Shown: in pieces, positions 41,849 through 50,519 of the stretch | How positions within the stretch are numbered: the first letter of the stretch is position 1 | Layout: each line of letters opens with the position of its first letter | Assembly (NCBI GenBank): GCA_019429105.1 | Contig: JAHYJE010000019.1 | Coordinates: 1-64,000 of the forward strand | Length of the DNA: 64,000 bases | Direction: 5' to 3' | From: Syntrophobacterales bacterium | GTDB taxonomy: Bacteria; Desulfobacterota; Syntrophia; Syntrophales; UBA5619 | Notes under the pieces: model-generated | What the model was told of the DNA's origin: nothing | The model's database searches: none | The model's input: the letters and a program-made list of their open reading frames with translations, nothing else | Position numbers and translations under genes: made by a program

Positions 41849-43630
41849 ATGAAAAAAGGTAAACGCTATAAGTCTCTATACTTGCCCGCATGGACCATCG
41901 TCGTTGCCGTGATTATCCTCTTCTTCGTTATCGCAATTTCCACGTACCGGAACATGAGCCGGGAACGGGGGCGAATGGAAGAGTCGCTTATCCGGGAAGC
42001 GCAGGTCATCATCCGGGCCATTGAGGCCGGGGTGCGGGCCGATGACCCTGCTTCTGCCGGTGCCGGCCGTCTCCAGAAACTCGTCAATGAGGTTGCCCGC
42101 GAACCGGAGATTGCCTCGATCGCGATCTTCGACCACGAGGGCGTCGCCGTGGCAGTGAGCCCCTCCGTCAAATCAGCGGCGATTTCCAGCGGCGGCAATT
42201 TATTGGAGACATCTTCACTCAAGGCGCTCTTGCGGCAGCAGGGAATGGTAACTCGCTACCGACAGTTTGCACCGGGGGAGCGGGTCTTTGAAGTTATTCG
42301 ATTGTTTCGGCCCTATCCCGTTGTGCAGTTGCGTGATGCGCAGACGGTCGAGGCAAGAGGGACAATGCGAAAATCAGCCAATGACAAGATGATCTTCCTG
42401 AGGTTACGGTTGGCAACAGCCGAAGCGGCCCGCCTGCAGGACCGTCATCATAACCTCCTGATGGCCGCGATTCTCGTTATCCTGGGAACGGGGGCGCTTT
42501 ATTTCGTTTTTATCGTTCAGAATTATTATCTCGTTGATAACAAGCTAATCAGGATGCAGAGTTACACCGAAAATGTCCTGGAAAGCATGGCCGACGGTTT
42601 GCTGTCCATCGACCGGGATGGGGAAATCGTCACTTTCAATAGACAGGCGGGAGAGATTCTTGGAGTAGAACCGGCAACCATGGAGGGCCGGAATATCGCC
42701 GATTTCCTTGAGGGAGTTTGGGAAGAGCCGCTTGCCCCTGGCGCGAGCGGCAGGGGCGTAAAGGAAAAGCAGATGGAGATTCGCCGCCGGGAAAGTGACG
42801 TCAAAATCCCGATCAGCGTCAGCATGGCGCCGCTCAAGGATGATGCGGGTCAGGAGCAGGGAAGGGTTTTGCTCATAAAAGACCTTTCAGAGATACGCGA
42901 CCTTCAGGAGAAGGTCCGCCGGAGCGAGCGCCTTGCCTCTCTGGGACGATTGGCTGCCGGCGTGGCCCACGAGATTCGCAATCCCTTGAGTTCGATCAAG
43001 GGGTTTGCCCAGTATTTTGCGAAGCGATTCAAGGGGCAGGAGGAGGAAGAGGGGTATGCCATAGTCATGGTGAAGGAGGTGGACCGCCTCAATCGGGTCA
43101 TCACGGAACTCCTGGACTTTGCCGGGCCGAAGGTCCCCCACCGGGAACCGCAGCGTCTGGAAGAGATTGCCGATCATGTATTGAAACTGCTGGCCTCCGA
43201 TTTGGCCGAGCGTAAGATATCGATATCCAAGGAATATCAAGAGAACCTGCCCGATGTGCACGTGGACAGAGACCAGATGTCTCAGGTATTCATCAATCTC
43301 GTTTTGAACAGCATGGAATCAATGAAAGGCGGGGGCAAGATCATGCTTTCGCTGCAACGAACGGAATCGCCCGAGGCAGTTGCGATAGTTATAACCGACA
43401 CGGGAGACGGCATTCCCGAGGAAGACCTCGAAAAGGTTTTCGAGCCGTTCTTCAGCAGGAAGAGGAAGGGAACGGGGCTGGGATTGGCGGTCGTGCATCA
43501 GATTATTGAAGGCCACGGCGGAGACATCAGCGTGGAAAGCCGGCCGGGAGAGGGGACACGGTTCCGGATAATTCTGCCGTTCATGAACATCAATCTGCGA
43601 TTTGCCGAAAGAGGAAAGGGGCAGGGATGA
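41849..43630 (+). CDS. Sensor histidine kinase with PAS domain (NtrB/ZraS type)
   Basis: A 593-residue kinase. TM segments at about 14-34 and 206-228 enclose a periplasmic sensor of about 170 residues. A PAS domain (about 240-355, ENVLESMADGLLSIDRDG), the HisKA phosphoacceptor in VAHEIRNPLSSIKGFAQYF, and a HATPase domain with N, G1, F and G2 boxes (NLVLNSMES, DTGDGIPEED, FEPFFSRK, GTGLGLA) follow. It overlaps its response regulator by 4 bp. The signal is unknown; such ZraS/HydH-like kinases often sense envelope or metal stress. Confidence 0.9.
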   Translation: MKKGKRYKSLYLPAWTIVVAVIILFFVIAISTYRNMSRERGRMEESLIREAQVIIRAIEAGVRADDPASAGAGRLQKLVNEVAREPEIASIAIFDHEGVAVAVSPSVKSAAISSGGNLLETSSLKALLRQQGMVTRYRQFAPGERVFEVIRLFRPYPVVQLRDAQTVEARGTMRKSANDKMIFLRLRLATAEAARLQDRHHNLLMAAILVILGTGALYFVFIVQNYYLVDNKLIRMQSYTENVLESMADGLLSIDRDGEIVTFNRQAGEILGVEPATMEGRNIADFLEGVWEEPLAPGASGRGVKEKQMEIRRRESDVKIPISVSMAPLKDDAGQEQGRVLLIKDLSEIRDLQEKVRRSERLASLGRLAAGVAHEIRNPLSSIKGFAQYFAKRFKGQEEEEGYAIVMVKEVDRLNRVITELLDFAGPKVPHREPQRLEEIADHVLKLLASDLAERKISISKEYQENLPDVHVDRDQMSQVFINLVLNSMESMKGGGKIMLSLQRTESPEAVAIVITDTGDGIPEEDLEKVFEPFFSRKRKGTGLGLAVVHQIIEGHGGDISVESRPGEGTRFRIILPFMNINLRFAERGKGQG

Positions 43631-45018
43631 AAGATAAACCCATGATTCTTGTTGTGGATGACGAAGCAAGTCATCGGCTGATGTTGCGCGCGGTTCTTAG
43701 GGAGGATGGGTACGCAGTGAAAGAGGCCTCCGATGGTACGGAGGCGGTGGCGGCAGTGGCAAAAGAGGCCTTCGATGCGATCCTGCTTGACATCCGGATG
43801 ACGGCCATGGACGGCATTGAGGCGCTTGCCGAGATTCGCAAGATTTCCCCCCATGTGCCAGTACTGATCATGACCGCCTACGCCTCGGTAAAAACAGCCG
43901 TGGAAGCGCTGAAAGCAGGGGCCTTCGACTATCTGATGAAGCCTCTCGACATCGATGAACTGAAGATTCTGCTTGGCAAGGCTTTGGAGCATTATCACCT
44001 GCGTGAGGAGAACATCATGCTCAAGGAGCGCTTGGGGGATCGTTTCGATTTTTCCCGGATCATTGCCCGGAGTGCGAAAATGAGAGGTCTCGTCGATATG
44101 CTGTCGCTCGTGGCGCCCTCCGATGCAACCGTGCTGATAATGGGTGAGAGCGGAACCGGCAAGGAAGTCGCGGCCAACGCCATTCATCACAACAGCCCCC
44201 GGGCCGGGCAGGCGTTCATCAAGGTTTCCTGTGCCGCCCTTCCTGAAACACTGTTAGAGAGTGAACTATTTGGACACGAGAAGGGCGCCTTTACCGGCGC
44301 CATGGCGCGGCGCGAGGGCCGGTTTCAACTGGCCGATGGCGGCACGATTTTTCTCGATGAGATCGGGGAGATGAGCACTGCCGTGCAGACCAAACTCCTG
44401 CGCGTATTGCAGGAAAAGGAATTTCAGCCGCTGGGCGGCAACCGCACCGTCAAGGTGGATATCCGTGTAATCGCCGCCACGAACCGGGATCTGGAAGCGG
44501 AGGTCAAGAGCGGCCGTTTCCGGGAAGACCTCTATTATCGGCTGAATGTCGTCCCGATTATGCTGCCCCCGCTTCGCGAACGGAAAGAGGACATCCCGCC
44601 CTTGGCAGAGCATTTTTTGTCTCTCTATTCTTCTAAGAGTGGGAAGGCTCTCAAGGGCATTGCGGGCAAGGCTATGGATTTACTCGTGCGTTACGATTGG
44701 CCGGGAAACATCCGGGAGCTGGAGAACTGCATCGAACGGGCCGTAATCATGGCGCGGGAAGCGGCGATTATCCCTGCCGATTTTCCCCTCGTTATTCAAA
44801 TGCTTTCTCCGGCAGAAGGGAAGGACTTTCTCGATACCTCCTCCGGATTCTCCATCTTCGAGATGGAAAAGGCCCTGATCATCAAGACGTTGGCAGATAT
44901 GGGCGGCAACCGCACACGGGCGGCAAAAAGTCTCGGCATCAACCGTCGCACACTGCAGAACAAATTAAAGGAGTATGGGCTAAATAATCATCCAGGCGGC
45001 GACGAAGGTCTGAAGTAA
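43627..45018 (+). CDS. NtrC-family sigma54-dependent response regulator
   Basis: A 463-residue regulator. Receiver domain (about 1-120) with the acidic pocket VVDDE, phospho-acceptor Asp in [11 protein letters not shown] and KP in LMKPLD; AAA+ domain (about 140-375) with Walker A GESGTGKE, the sigma54-contact GAFTGA loop and Walker [11 protein letters not shown]-terminal Fis-type HTH ([20 protein letters not shown]). It therefore activates sigma54 promoters on phosphorylation by the adjacent kinase. Targets are not identifiable here; I saw no convincing -24/-12 element in the nearest intergenic regions. Confidence 0.93.
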   Translation: MKDKPMILVVDDEASHRLMLRAVLREDGYAVKEASDGTEAVAAVAKEAFDAILLDIRMTAMDGIEALAEIRKISPHVPVLIMTAYASVKTAVEALKAGAFDYLMKPLDIDELKILLGKALEHYHLREENIMLKERLGDRFDFSRIIARSAKMRGLVDMLSLVAPSDATVLIMGESGTGKEVAANAIHHNSPRAGQAFIKVSCAALPETLLESELFGHEKGAFTGAMARREGRFQLADGGTIFLDEIGEMSTAVQTKLLRVLQEKEFQPLGGNRTVKVDIRVIAATNRDLEAEVKSGRFREDLYYRLNVVPIMLPPLRERKEDIPPLAEHFLSLYSSKSGKALKGIAGKAMDLLVRYDWPGNIRELENCIERAVIMAREAAIIPADFPLVIQMLSPAEGKDFLDTSSGFSIFEMEKALIIKTLADMGGNRTRAAKSLGINRRTLQNKLKEYGLNNHPGGDEGLK

Positions 45019-45045
45019 CTGTTGTCGGCAGTGGCTGTCTGTGAT

Positions 45046-45104
45046 AAGACGTACATCCGGAGTTCGTGTTTTTCACGGGCGTTGAGGGACGTCGTCTTTT
45101 TTTT
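45046..45104 (+). terminator. Likely terminator after the two-component genes
   Basis: AAGACG (45046-45051) pairs with CGTCTT (45093-45098), extended by flanking bases, and is followed by a run of T. The internal loop is long and may hold a second hairpin (GTGTTTTTCAC). Confidence 0.45.
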
Positions 45105-45130
45105 AATCTTTTTTACGAAGGAGGAATGTC

Positions 45131-46135
45131 ATGATCGATTACAAAACCCTGGGCTTTGTGAACACAAAAGAGATGTTTTCCGTGGCTGTAAAAGACGAGT
45201 TTGCCGTTCCCGCCTATAATTTCAACAATATGGAGCAATTGCAGGCGATTGTGATGGCCTGCCTTGAAACTCAGTCTCCTGTTATTATTCAGGTTTCCAA
45301 AGGCGCCAGGGACTACGCCGACCGGACGCTTTTGAGCTACATGGCCCAGGGGGCTGTCGAGATGATGAAACGGGAGGCAAAAGACCGAAACCTTGGCTTG
45401 ATTCCGATTGCGCTCCATCTGGATCATGGCGATTCGCTGGCAACATGCATCTCCTGCATCGAATCCGGCTTTTCGTCGGTCATGATTGACGGCTCCCACC
45501 TGCCGCATGCGGAAAATGCGGAGCTGACCCGCAAGGTTGTCGAATATGCCCATCAGCACGATATCACCGTTGAAGGCGAGATCGGAATCCTGGCCGGGGT
45601 CGAGGACGATGTCTCCTCCGGGACCCATACCTATACTCGGCCGGAGGATGTCCAGGATTTCCTTTCCCGCACAGGAGTTGATTCGCTGGCGATCGCGATC
45701 GGGACCTCGCACGGCGCCTACAAATTCAAGCCGGGGCAGAATCCCCAAATCCGTCTCGACATACTGCATGAGATAGAAAGGCGCATTCCCGGATTTCCGA
45801 TCGTCCTGCACGGTTCCTCATCGGTGCCACAGGATGCCGTAGAGACGATCAATAAATATGGCGGCAAAATAAAGGACTCCATTGGCATCCCCGAGGAGCA
45901 GCTTCGCCAGGCGGCCCACTCGTCGGTCTGCAAGATCAATATCGACTCTGACGGCAGGCTGGTCATGACAGCGAAAATCCGCGAAATTTTTGCACTGAAG
46001 CCTGCGGAATTCGATCCGCGGAAATACCTCGGACCGGCGCGCGATGCGCTTCGCGAGATGTACATGCGCAAGAATCGCGAGGTGCTGGGCAGTGCCGACC
46101 GGGCCGTAGAGATCCTCGCCGCTTCGAAAAGATAG
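45131..46135 (+). CDS. fba: Class II fructose-bisphosphate aldolase
   Basis: A 334-residue zinc aldolase for glycolysis or gluconeogenesis. Visible: PAYNFNNMEQ, zinc and substrate residues in IALHLDHGDS, EGEIGILAGVEDDV, GTSHGAYKFK and LHGSSSVP. The start follows GAAGGAGG. Family members with this length also include tagatose-bisphosphate aldolases, but the GEIG and HGAYK regions favour the fructose enzyme. It appears to be a single-gene unit, with a terminator-like hairpin directly after it. Confidence 0.9.
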   Translation: MIDYKTLGFVNTKEMFSVAVKDEFAVPAYNFNNMEQLQAIVMACLETQSPVIIQVSKGARDYADRTLLSYMAQGAVEMMKREAKDRNLGLIPIALHLDHGDSLATCISCIESGFSSVMIDGSHLPHAENAELTRKVVEYAHQHDITVEGEIGILAGVEDDVSSGTHTYTRPEDVQDFLSRTGVDSLAIAIGTSHGAYKFKPGQNPQIRLDILHEIERRIPGFPIVLHGSSSVPQDAVETINKYGGKIKDSIGIPEEQLRQAAHSSVCKINIDSDGRLVMTAKIREIFALKPAEFDPRKYLGPARDALREMYMRKNREVLGSADRAVEILAASKR

Positions 46136-46161
46136 CTATTTTACCCTGGGCTCAAAATAGC
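46135..46161 (+). terminator. Hairpin directly after fba
   Basis: GCTATTTT (46135-46142) and AAAATAGC (46154-46161) form a perfect 8-bp stem with an 11-nt loop right at the stop codon. No U-run follows, so it may be an mRNA 3'-end stabiliser rather than a strict terminator. Confidence 0.45.
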
Positions 46162-46339
46162 TGCCGCCTCTTTTGCGAAATCCGCTTTGGCTGGCTGACC
46201 ATAATGGGGGGTGCTGCCTAAAAAATATTCCGGGGATATAAAAGGTAGTGGACAATAGTCGTCAGTACAATCAGCTAATTTTCCTTGACATCTCATCCCA
46301 TAAATTGTAGTTCCCAGCCGTTCGTAATATGTTGTTTAT

Positions 46340-46373
46340 GCCGCGACAATGGATTTGCCGCGGCGTTTTGTTT
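46340..46373 (+). promoter_or_regulatory. Hairpin with T-run in the leader of the aminotransferase gene
   Basis: GCCGCG (46340-46345) and CGCGGC (46359-46364) pair over a 13-nt loop and are followed by GTTTTGTTT, 25 bp before the start at 46398. A possible -35 box TTGACA lies at about 46285. If the promoter is there, the hairpin would be a leader attenuator; otherwise it may be a terminator for upstream transcripts. Confidence 0.4.
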
Positions 46374-46397
46374 AACTAACTTTTTGGGAGGATTGAT

Positions 46398-47525
46398 ATG
46401 GAATCTGTCGTCAGCGATTTGAACGTTCCGCATCGTCTGCTTCTTGGACCCGGCCCCAGTGCGGTTCATCCCCGCGTATTGCGGACGATGAGCGCCCCGC
46501 TCGTCGGCTATCTCGATCCGGCCTGGCTGGCATTGATGGATGAGGAGCAGCAGTTGCTCAGGAAGGTTTTTCAGACCGAAAACACCCTGACCCTTCCGAT
46601 GACGGGTACGGGAAGCGCCGGCATGGAAACCGCGTACTGCAATTTTGTAGAGCCGGGCGATAGGGTTATGATTCTCTGCAATGGCTATTTCAGCGATCGA
46701 ATGTGCGAAATGGCAAAGATTTACGGCGCCAATGTGATCCGGATCGAAAAACCGTGGGGCGAGGTATTCACGCCGGAAGAGGTTGAGACCGCGCTTCAGG
46801 AAAACGGCAACGTCAAGATACTGGCCTTGATTCATGCGGAAACCTCGACAGGCGCCTTGCAGCCGCTTCAAGGAATCGGCGAGATAGTCCATCGGCACGG
46901 AGCGCTTTTTCTTGTCGATTGCGTAACATCCTTGAGTGGCGTTCCCCTTTCCATTGATGCCTGGGGAATTGATATCGCCTTCAGCGCCTCCCAGAAGTGT
47001 CTCGGCTGTCCTCCCGGTCTTTCCCCTTTTACCGTAAGCGACAGGGCTGCCGCCGTTTTGCATGCCAGGAAATCCCCGGTGCCGAACTGGTGCCTCGATC
47101 TGACTAAAATTGAAAAATACTGGAGCAAGGAGAGGGTTTATCATCATACCCCCTCGACCACGCTCCACTACGGATTTCGCGAAGGCCTGCGGCTGGTTCT
47201 GGAAGAAGGTTTGGAGCATCGCTGGGCGCGTCACCGGAGGATTGCGGAATACCTCTTTGCAAAAATGGACAGTATCGGGGTTCAGTGTCTGGTCAAAAAA
47301 GAGAACCGTCTTCCCTCCCTCACGACGATTCTTGTTCCCGAAGGGGTTGACGACGCGGCTGTACGGACAAAGCTTCGCGAAGCCTATAATATTGACATAG
47401 CGGGCGGGTTCGGGCCGCTGAAGGGCAAGATCTGGCGGGTCGGTCTTATGGGATTCTCCAGTCGCAGGGAAAATGTTACACTCCTGTGCGAGGCCCTGCG
47501 GGAAATTCTCCATGACAAAACGTGA
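46398..47525 (+). CDS. PLP aminotransferase, alanine/serine-glyoxylate type
   Basis: A 375-residue class V aminotransferase. LLLGPGPSAVHPRVL at the N-terminus, TGTGSAGMETA, VDCVTSLSGVPL and the PLP lysine in SASQKCLGCPPGL are as in alanine-glyoxylate and serine-glyoxylate aminotransferases (also the PucG ureidoglycine group). Class V enzymes of this group make glycine from glyoxylate or degrade serine. It stands alone between aldolase and EF-G genes, and its leader contains a hairpin. The exact amino donor cannot be fixed from sequence alone. Confidence 0.85.
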   Translation: MESVVSDLNVPHRLLLGPGPSAVHPRVLRTMSAPLVGYLDPAWLALMDEEQQLLRKVFQTENTLTLPMTGTGSAGMETAYCNFVEPGDRVMILCNGYFSDRMCEMAKIYGANVIRIEKPWGEVFTPEEVETALQENGNVKILALIHAETSTGALQPLQGIGEIVHRHGALFLVDCVTSLSGVPLSIDAWGIDIAFSASQKCLGCPPGLSPFTVSDRAAAVLHARKSPVPNWCLDLTKIEKYWSKERVYHHTPSTTLHYGFREGLRLVLEEGLEHRWARHRRIAEYLFAKMDSIGVQCLVKKENRLPSLTTILVPEGVDDAAVRTKLREAYNIDIAGGFGPLKGKIWRVGLMGFSSRRENVTLLCEALREILHDKT

Positions 47526-47615
47526 TTTCTGTAAGCCCTCTAATTATATTGTAAATAAAGAAATTTTATTAAGCAGCAAACGGTTTATCAACCGATTTTT
47601 TATAAAGGAAGTGGT

Positions 47616-49709
47616 ATGAGCACCATGATAGAGAAAATTAGAAACATCGGGATTAGCGCGCACATTGATTCGGGAAAAACGACGCTGACGGAACGTATTC
47701 TGTTTTACACCAAAAGAATCCATGCCATTCACGACGTCAAAGGCAAGGACGGCGTTGGCGCCACCATGGATTCGATGGAGCTGGAGAAGGAACGGGGCAT
47801 TACCATAGCCTCCGCGGCTACCTTCTGCCAATGGCAGGATTATGAGATAAATATCATCGACACCCCCGGGCATGTGGATTTTACCATTGAGGTGGAGCGC
47901 TCGTTGCGCGTACTGGACGGCGCGGTGCTTGTGCTCTGTTCTGTCGGCGGCGTTCAGTCCCAGTCCATTACCGTTGACATGCAGATGAAAAGGTACAATG
48001 TTCCCTGTATTGCCTTTATCAACAAATGCGACCGCAGCGGCGCCAATCCGGAGCGGGTTGTTTCGCAGCTTCGTTCCAAATTGGGTCACAACGCAGTGGC
48101 AATGCAGATACCGATAGGTTTGGAAGCCAATTTCCAGGGGGTTGTCGATTTGCTGTCCATGAAGGCGCTTTATTTTGACGGCGCCAACGGAGAGATTATC
48201 CGTGTTGAAGAGATTCCTCCCGAACTTCTGGCGGCCGCTCGCAGCAAACGCGAGGAACTGATCGATGCCGCTTCGCTTTTTTCTGACGAACTGACCGAGG
48301 CGATTCTCGGGGAAACCGAGGTTACCGAGGAAATGATTGCCAGGGCCGTCCGCAAAGGCGCCCTGACAAGAAAAATGACCCCGGTTTTCATCGGTTCTGC
48401 CTACAAAAATAAGGCGGTGCAGCCGCTTTTGGACGCAGTCATCAAATATCTGCCCTCTCCGGACGAGGTGGTGAACACCGCCCTTGATCTGAATCACGAT
48501 GAGGCGCCGGTTGTTCTTGACTCTGATCCGACAAAGCCGATTGTTGCTTTGGCCTTCAAACTGGAAGAGGGGGCTTACGGACAGCTTACCTACATCCGCG
48601 TTTATCAGGGCATCCTGGAAAAGGGCGCGACCATCGTCAACACGCGCACCGGTAAAAAAACCAAGGTGGGGCGGGTTGTGCGGATGCATGCCGATCAGAT
48701 GGAAGACATGGAGTCAGTCTCGGCCGGGGTCATCGGGGCGCTTTTTGGAATCGAGTGTTCCTCCGGAGATACGTTTGTCGCTCCTGGACTCAACCTGACG
48801 ATGACCTCAATGTTTGTTCCCAAACCGGTTATTTCGCTGGCCATTGTTCCGAAGGACAACAAGGCGCAGATAAATATGTCCAAGGCGCTCAACCGTTTTA
48901 CCAAGGAAGACCCGACGTTTCACACCCATGTGGATGAGGAAACGCTGGAGACGATCATCGAGGGGATGGGCGAGCTGCATCTGGAAATATACGTCGAGCG
49001 GATGAAAAGGGAATACGATGCGGAAGTCGAAACAAGCAAGCCGCGCGTCGCGTATCGCGAAACGATAACCCAGCGGGGCGAGTTCAATTACACGCACAAG
49101 AAGCAGACCGGCGGCTCCGGCCAGTATGGCCGGGTTGCCGGCTATATGGAGCCTATAACCGAGGGCGACGAGGATTTCATCTTCGACAATCAGATCAAGG
49201 GCGGTTTGATCCCGACCAATTTTATTCCCGCTTGCGAAAAGGGCTTTCAACTTTCGATGGCCAAGGGGCCCAAGATGGAGTTTCCGGTGACCGGCGTCAG
49301 GGTCGTCATCAACGATGGGGCTTACCACGCGGTTGACTCGTCGGAAATGGCCTTTCAGGCTGCCGCCCGCGGCGCCTTCCGCGAGGGGTATGCAAGGGCG
49401 AAGGCGGTAATTCAGGAGCCGATCATGAAGGTTGTCGTCGAAACGCCGACGGAGTTTCAGGGTTCTGTCATGGGCCTGCTCAATCAGCGGCGCGGGATGA
49501 TCGTCGGCGCCCAGGACGAGGGAGTAATGACGGTGGTTGAATCTCAGGTGCCCCTTTCCGAAATGTTTGGATTCTCCACGGTGTTGCGCTCTTCGACTCA
49601 GGGTAAGGCGCAGTTTACGATGGAATTTTCCATCTACCGGCAGGTTCCGCTGTCAGTCGCGGAAAAGCTCGCCGAGGAATTTGTCCAGAAGAAAAAAAGC
49701 GAGGCATGA
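47616..49709 (+). CDS. fusA: Elongation factor G, spdEFG1/mitochondrial EFG1-like
   Basis: A 697-residue translocase with all five EF-G domains. G1 [10 protein letters not shown]2 ERGITI, G3 DTPGHVDF and G4 NKCDR are present; note AHIDSGK in place of the usual AHIDAGK. The N-terminal region ([27 protein letters not shown], here split by position) and [17 protein letters not shown] resemble mitochondrial EFG1 and the spd type of delta-proteobacteria, spirochaetes and planctomycetes rather than the usual str-operon EF-G. No rpsL, rpsG or tuf is nearby. The start follows AAAGGAAGTGGT. Confidence 0.9.
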   Translation: MSTMIEKIRNIGISAHIDSGKTTLTERILFYTKRIHAIHDVKGKDGVGATMDSMELEKERGITIASAATFCQWQDYEINIIDTPGHVDFTIEVERSLRVLDGAVLVLCSVGGVQSQSITVDMQMKRYNVPCIAFINKCDRSGANPERVVSQLRSKLGHNAVAMQIPIGLEANFQGVVDLLSMKALYFDGANGEIIRVEEIPPELLAAARSKREELIDAASLFSDELTEAILGETEVTEEMIARAVRKGALTRKMTPVFIGSAYKNKAVQPLLDAVIKYLPSPDEVVNTALDLNHDEAPVVLDSDPTKPIVALAFKLEEGAYGQLTYIRVYQGILEKGATIVNTRTGKKTKVGRVVRMHADQMEDMESVSAGVIGALFGIECSSGDTFVAPGLNLTMTSMFVPKPVISLAIVPKDNKAQINMSKALNRFTKEDPTFHTHVDEETLETIIEGMGELHLEIYVERMKREYDAEVETSKPRVAYRETITQRGEFNYTHKKQTGGSGQYGRVAGYMEPITEGDEDFIFDNQIKGGLIPTNFIPACEKGFQLSMAKGPKMEFPVTGVRVVINDGAYHAVDSSEMAFQAAARGAFREGYARAKAVIQEPIMKVVVETPTEFQGSVMGLLNQRRGMIVGAQDEGVMTVVESQVPLSEMFGFSTVLRSSTQGKAQFTMEFSIYRQVPLSVAEKLAEEFVQKKKSEA

Positions 49710-49775
49710 AGTCGGGGGTGTGGATATAAACAATAATGATAACGTATTTTTGAATTCAAAGACAGGAGTCACGCC

Positions 49776-50471
49776 ATGATTAAACAGGAAATGATCCTTC
49801 GCAACACCATGCGTCAACTCGGTTTTGAGTCAGAAGAAATCCTTCCCCAAGGTGGATTCGGCGCAGTTCTGGCCCGCGCCGGGGTAGGCAAAACAGCCTT
49901 TCTGGTGCAACTGGCCTTAAGCGGGCTGCTCAATGAAAAAAAGGTTCTCCATATCAGCCTCAACGATCCAGTTGACAAGGTAAATATTTGGTATAATGAG
50001 CTTTTCCGTCTCCTTGCCGCCGGTGACGAAAGAGTCAATAAAGCCGCTTTTTTAGAGTCTCTGCTGCCCAATCGCTTTATCATGACCTTCCGTGTCGAGG
50101 GTTTCAGCGTTCCTAAATTGGAGGAACGACTGAACGATCTCTCCGAGCAGGGGATATTTTCTCCCTCCATCATGATCATCGACGGTCTGAACTTCGAAGA
50201 TTCGAGAATTTCGGATATCAAGGAACTCAAAAAACTGGCGGAAAAACGCGGGATGCAGGCATGGTTCACCGTTCAGACCCACCGTCATGAAGAGCCGGTC
50301 GCGGATAGTTTCCCCTCCTCCTTTGCACCGTTTGCTGAATTGTTTGAAATCATCATGGAGCTTCGGCATGAACATGCCGACGTTCATATAAAGGTTCTGC
50401 GGGGAAGCGTCGCCATTAGCGCATCGGCGCTGCTCGATCCAACCACAATGCTGATCAAGGAAAAGTTTTAA
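49776..50471 (+). CDS. Small RecA/DnaB-like P-loop ATPase, unknown role
   Basis: A 231-residue soluble protein. Walker A (ARAGVGKTAF, about 34-43) and a Walker B-like SIMIIDGLN near 133 define a RecA-type core with VLHISLNDP as the following strand. It has no helicase C-terminal or KaiC repeat features. A GVGKTA loop with a preceding glycine-rich GGFGAVLA is unlike classical RecA. It lies 48 bp before recC on the same strand, which may mean co-expression with DNA repair genes, though no partner function is known to me. Confidence 0.7.
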   Translation: MIKQEMILRNTMRQLGFESEEILPQGGFGAVLARAGVGKTAFLVQLALSGLLNEKKVLHISLNDPVDKVNIWYNELFRLLAAGDERVNKAAFLESLLPNRFIMTFRVEGFSVPKLEERLNDLSEQGIFSPSIMIIDGLNFEDSRISDIKELKKLAEKRGMQAWFTVQTHRHEEPVADSFPSSFAPFAELFEIIMELRHEHADVHIKVLRGSVAISASALLDPTTMLIKEKF

Positions 50472-50519
50472 GTCGTAAGGACAAGCTGAAGTTTTCTTTG
50501 GCAGCGGGGGCAGATATTC

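Noticed and set aside
46293-47513. 406-codon minus-strand frame
   Set aside because: Entirely antisense to the aminotransferase gene, whose motifs are intact; low-complexity composition typical of GC-rich shadows.
47544-48689. 381-codon minus-strand frame
   Set aside because: Antisense to the conserved EF-G gene; no domain and no ribosome site.
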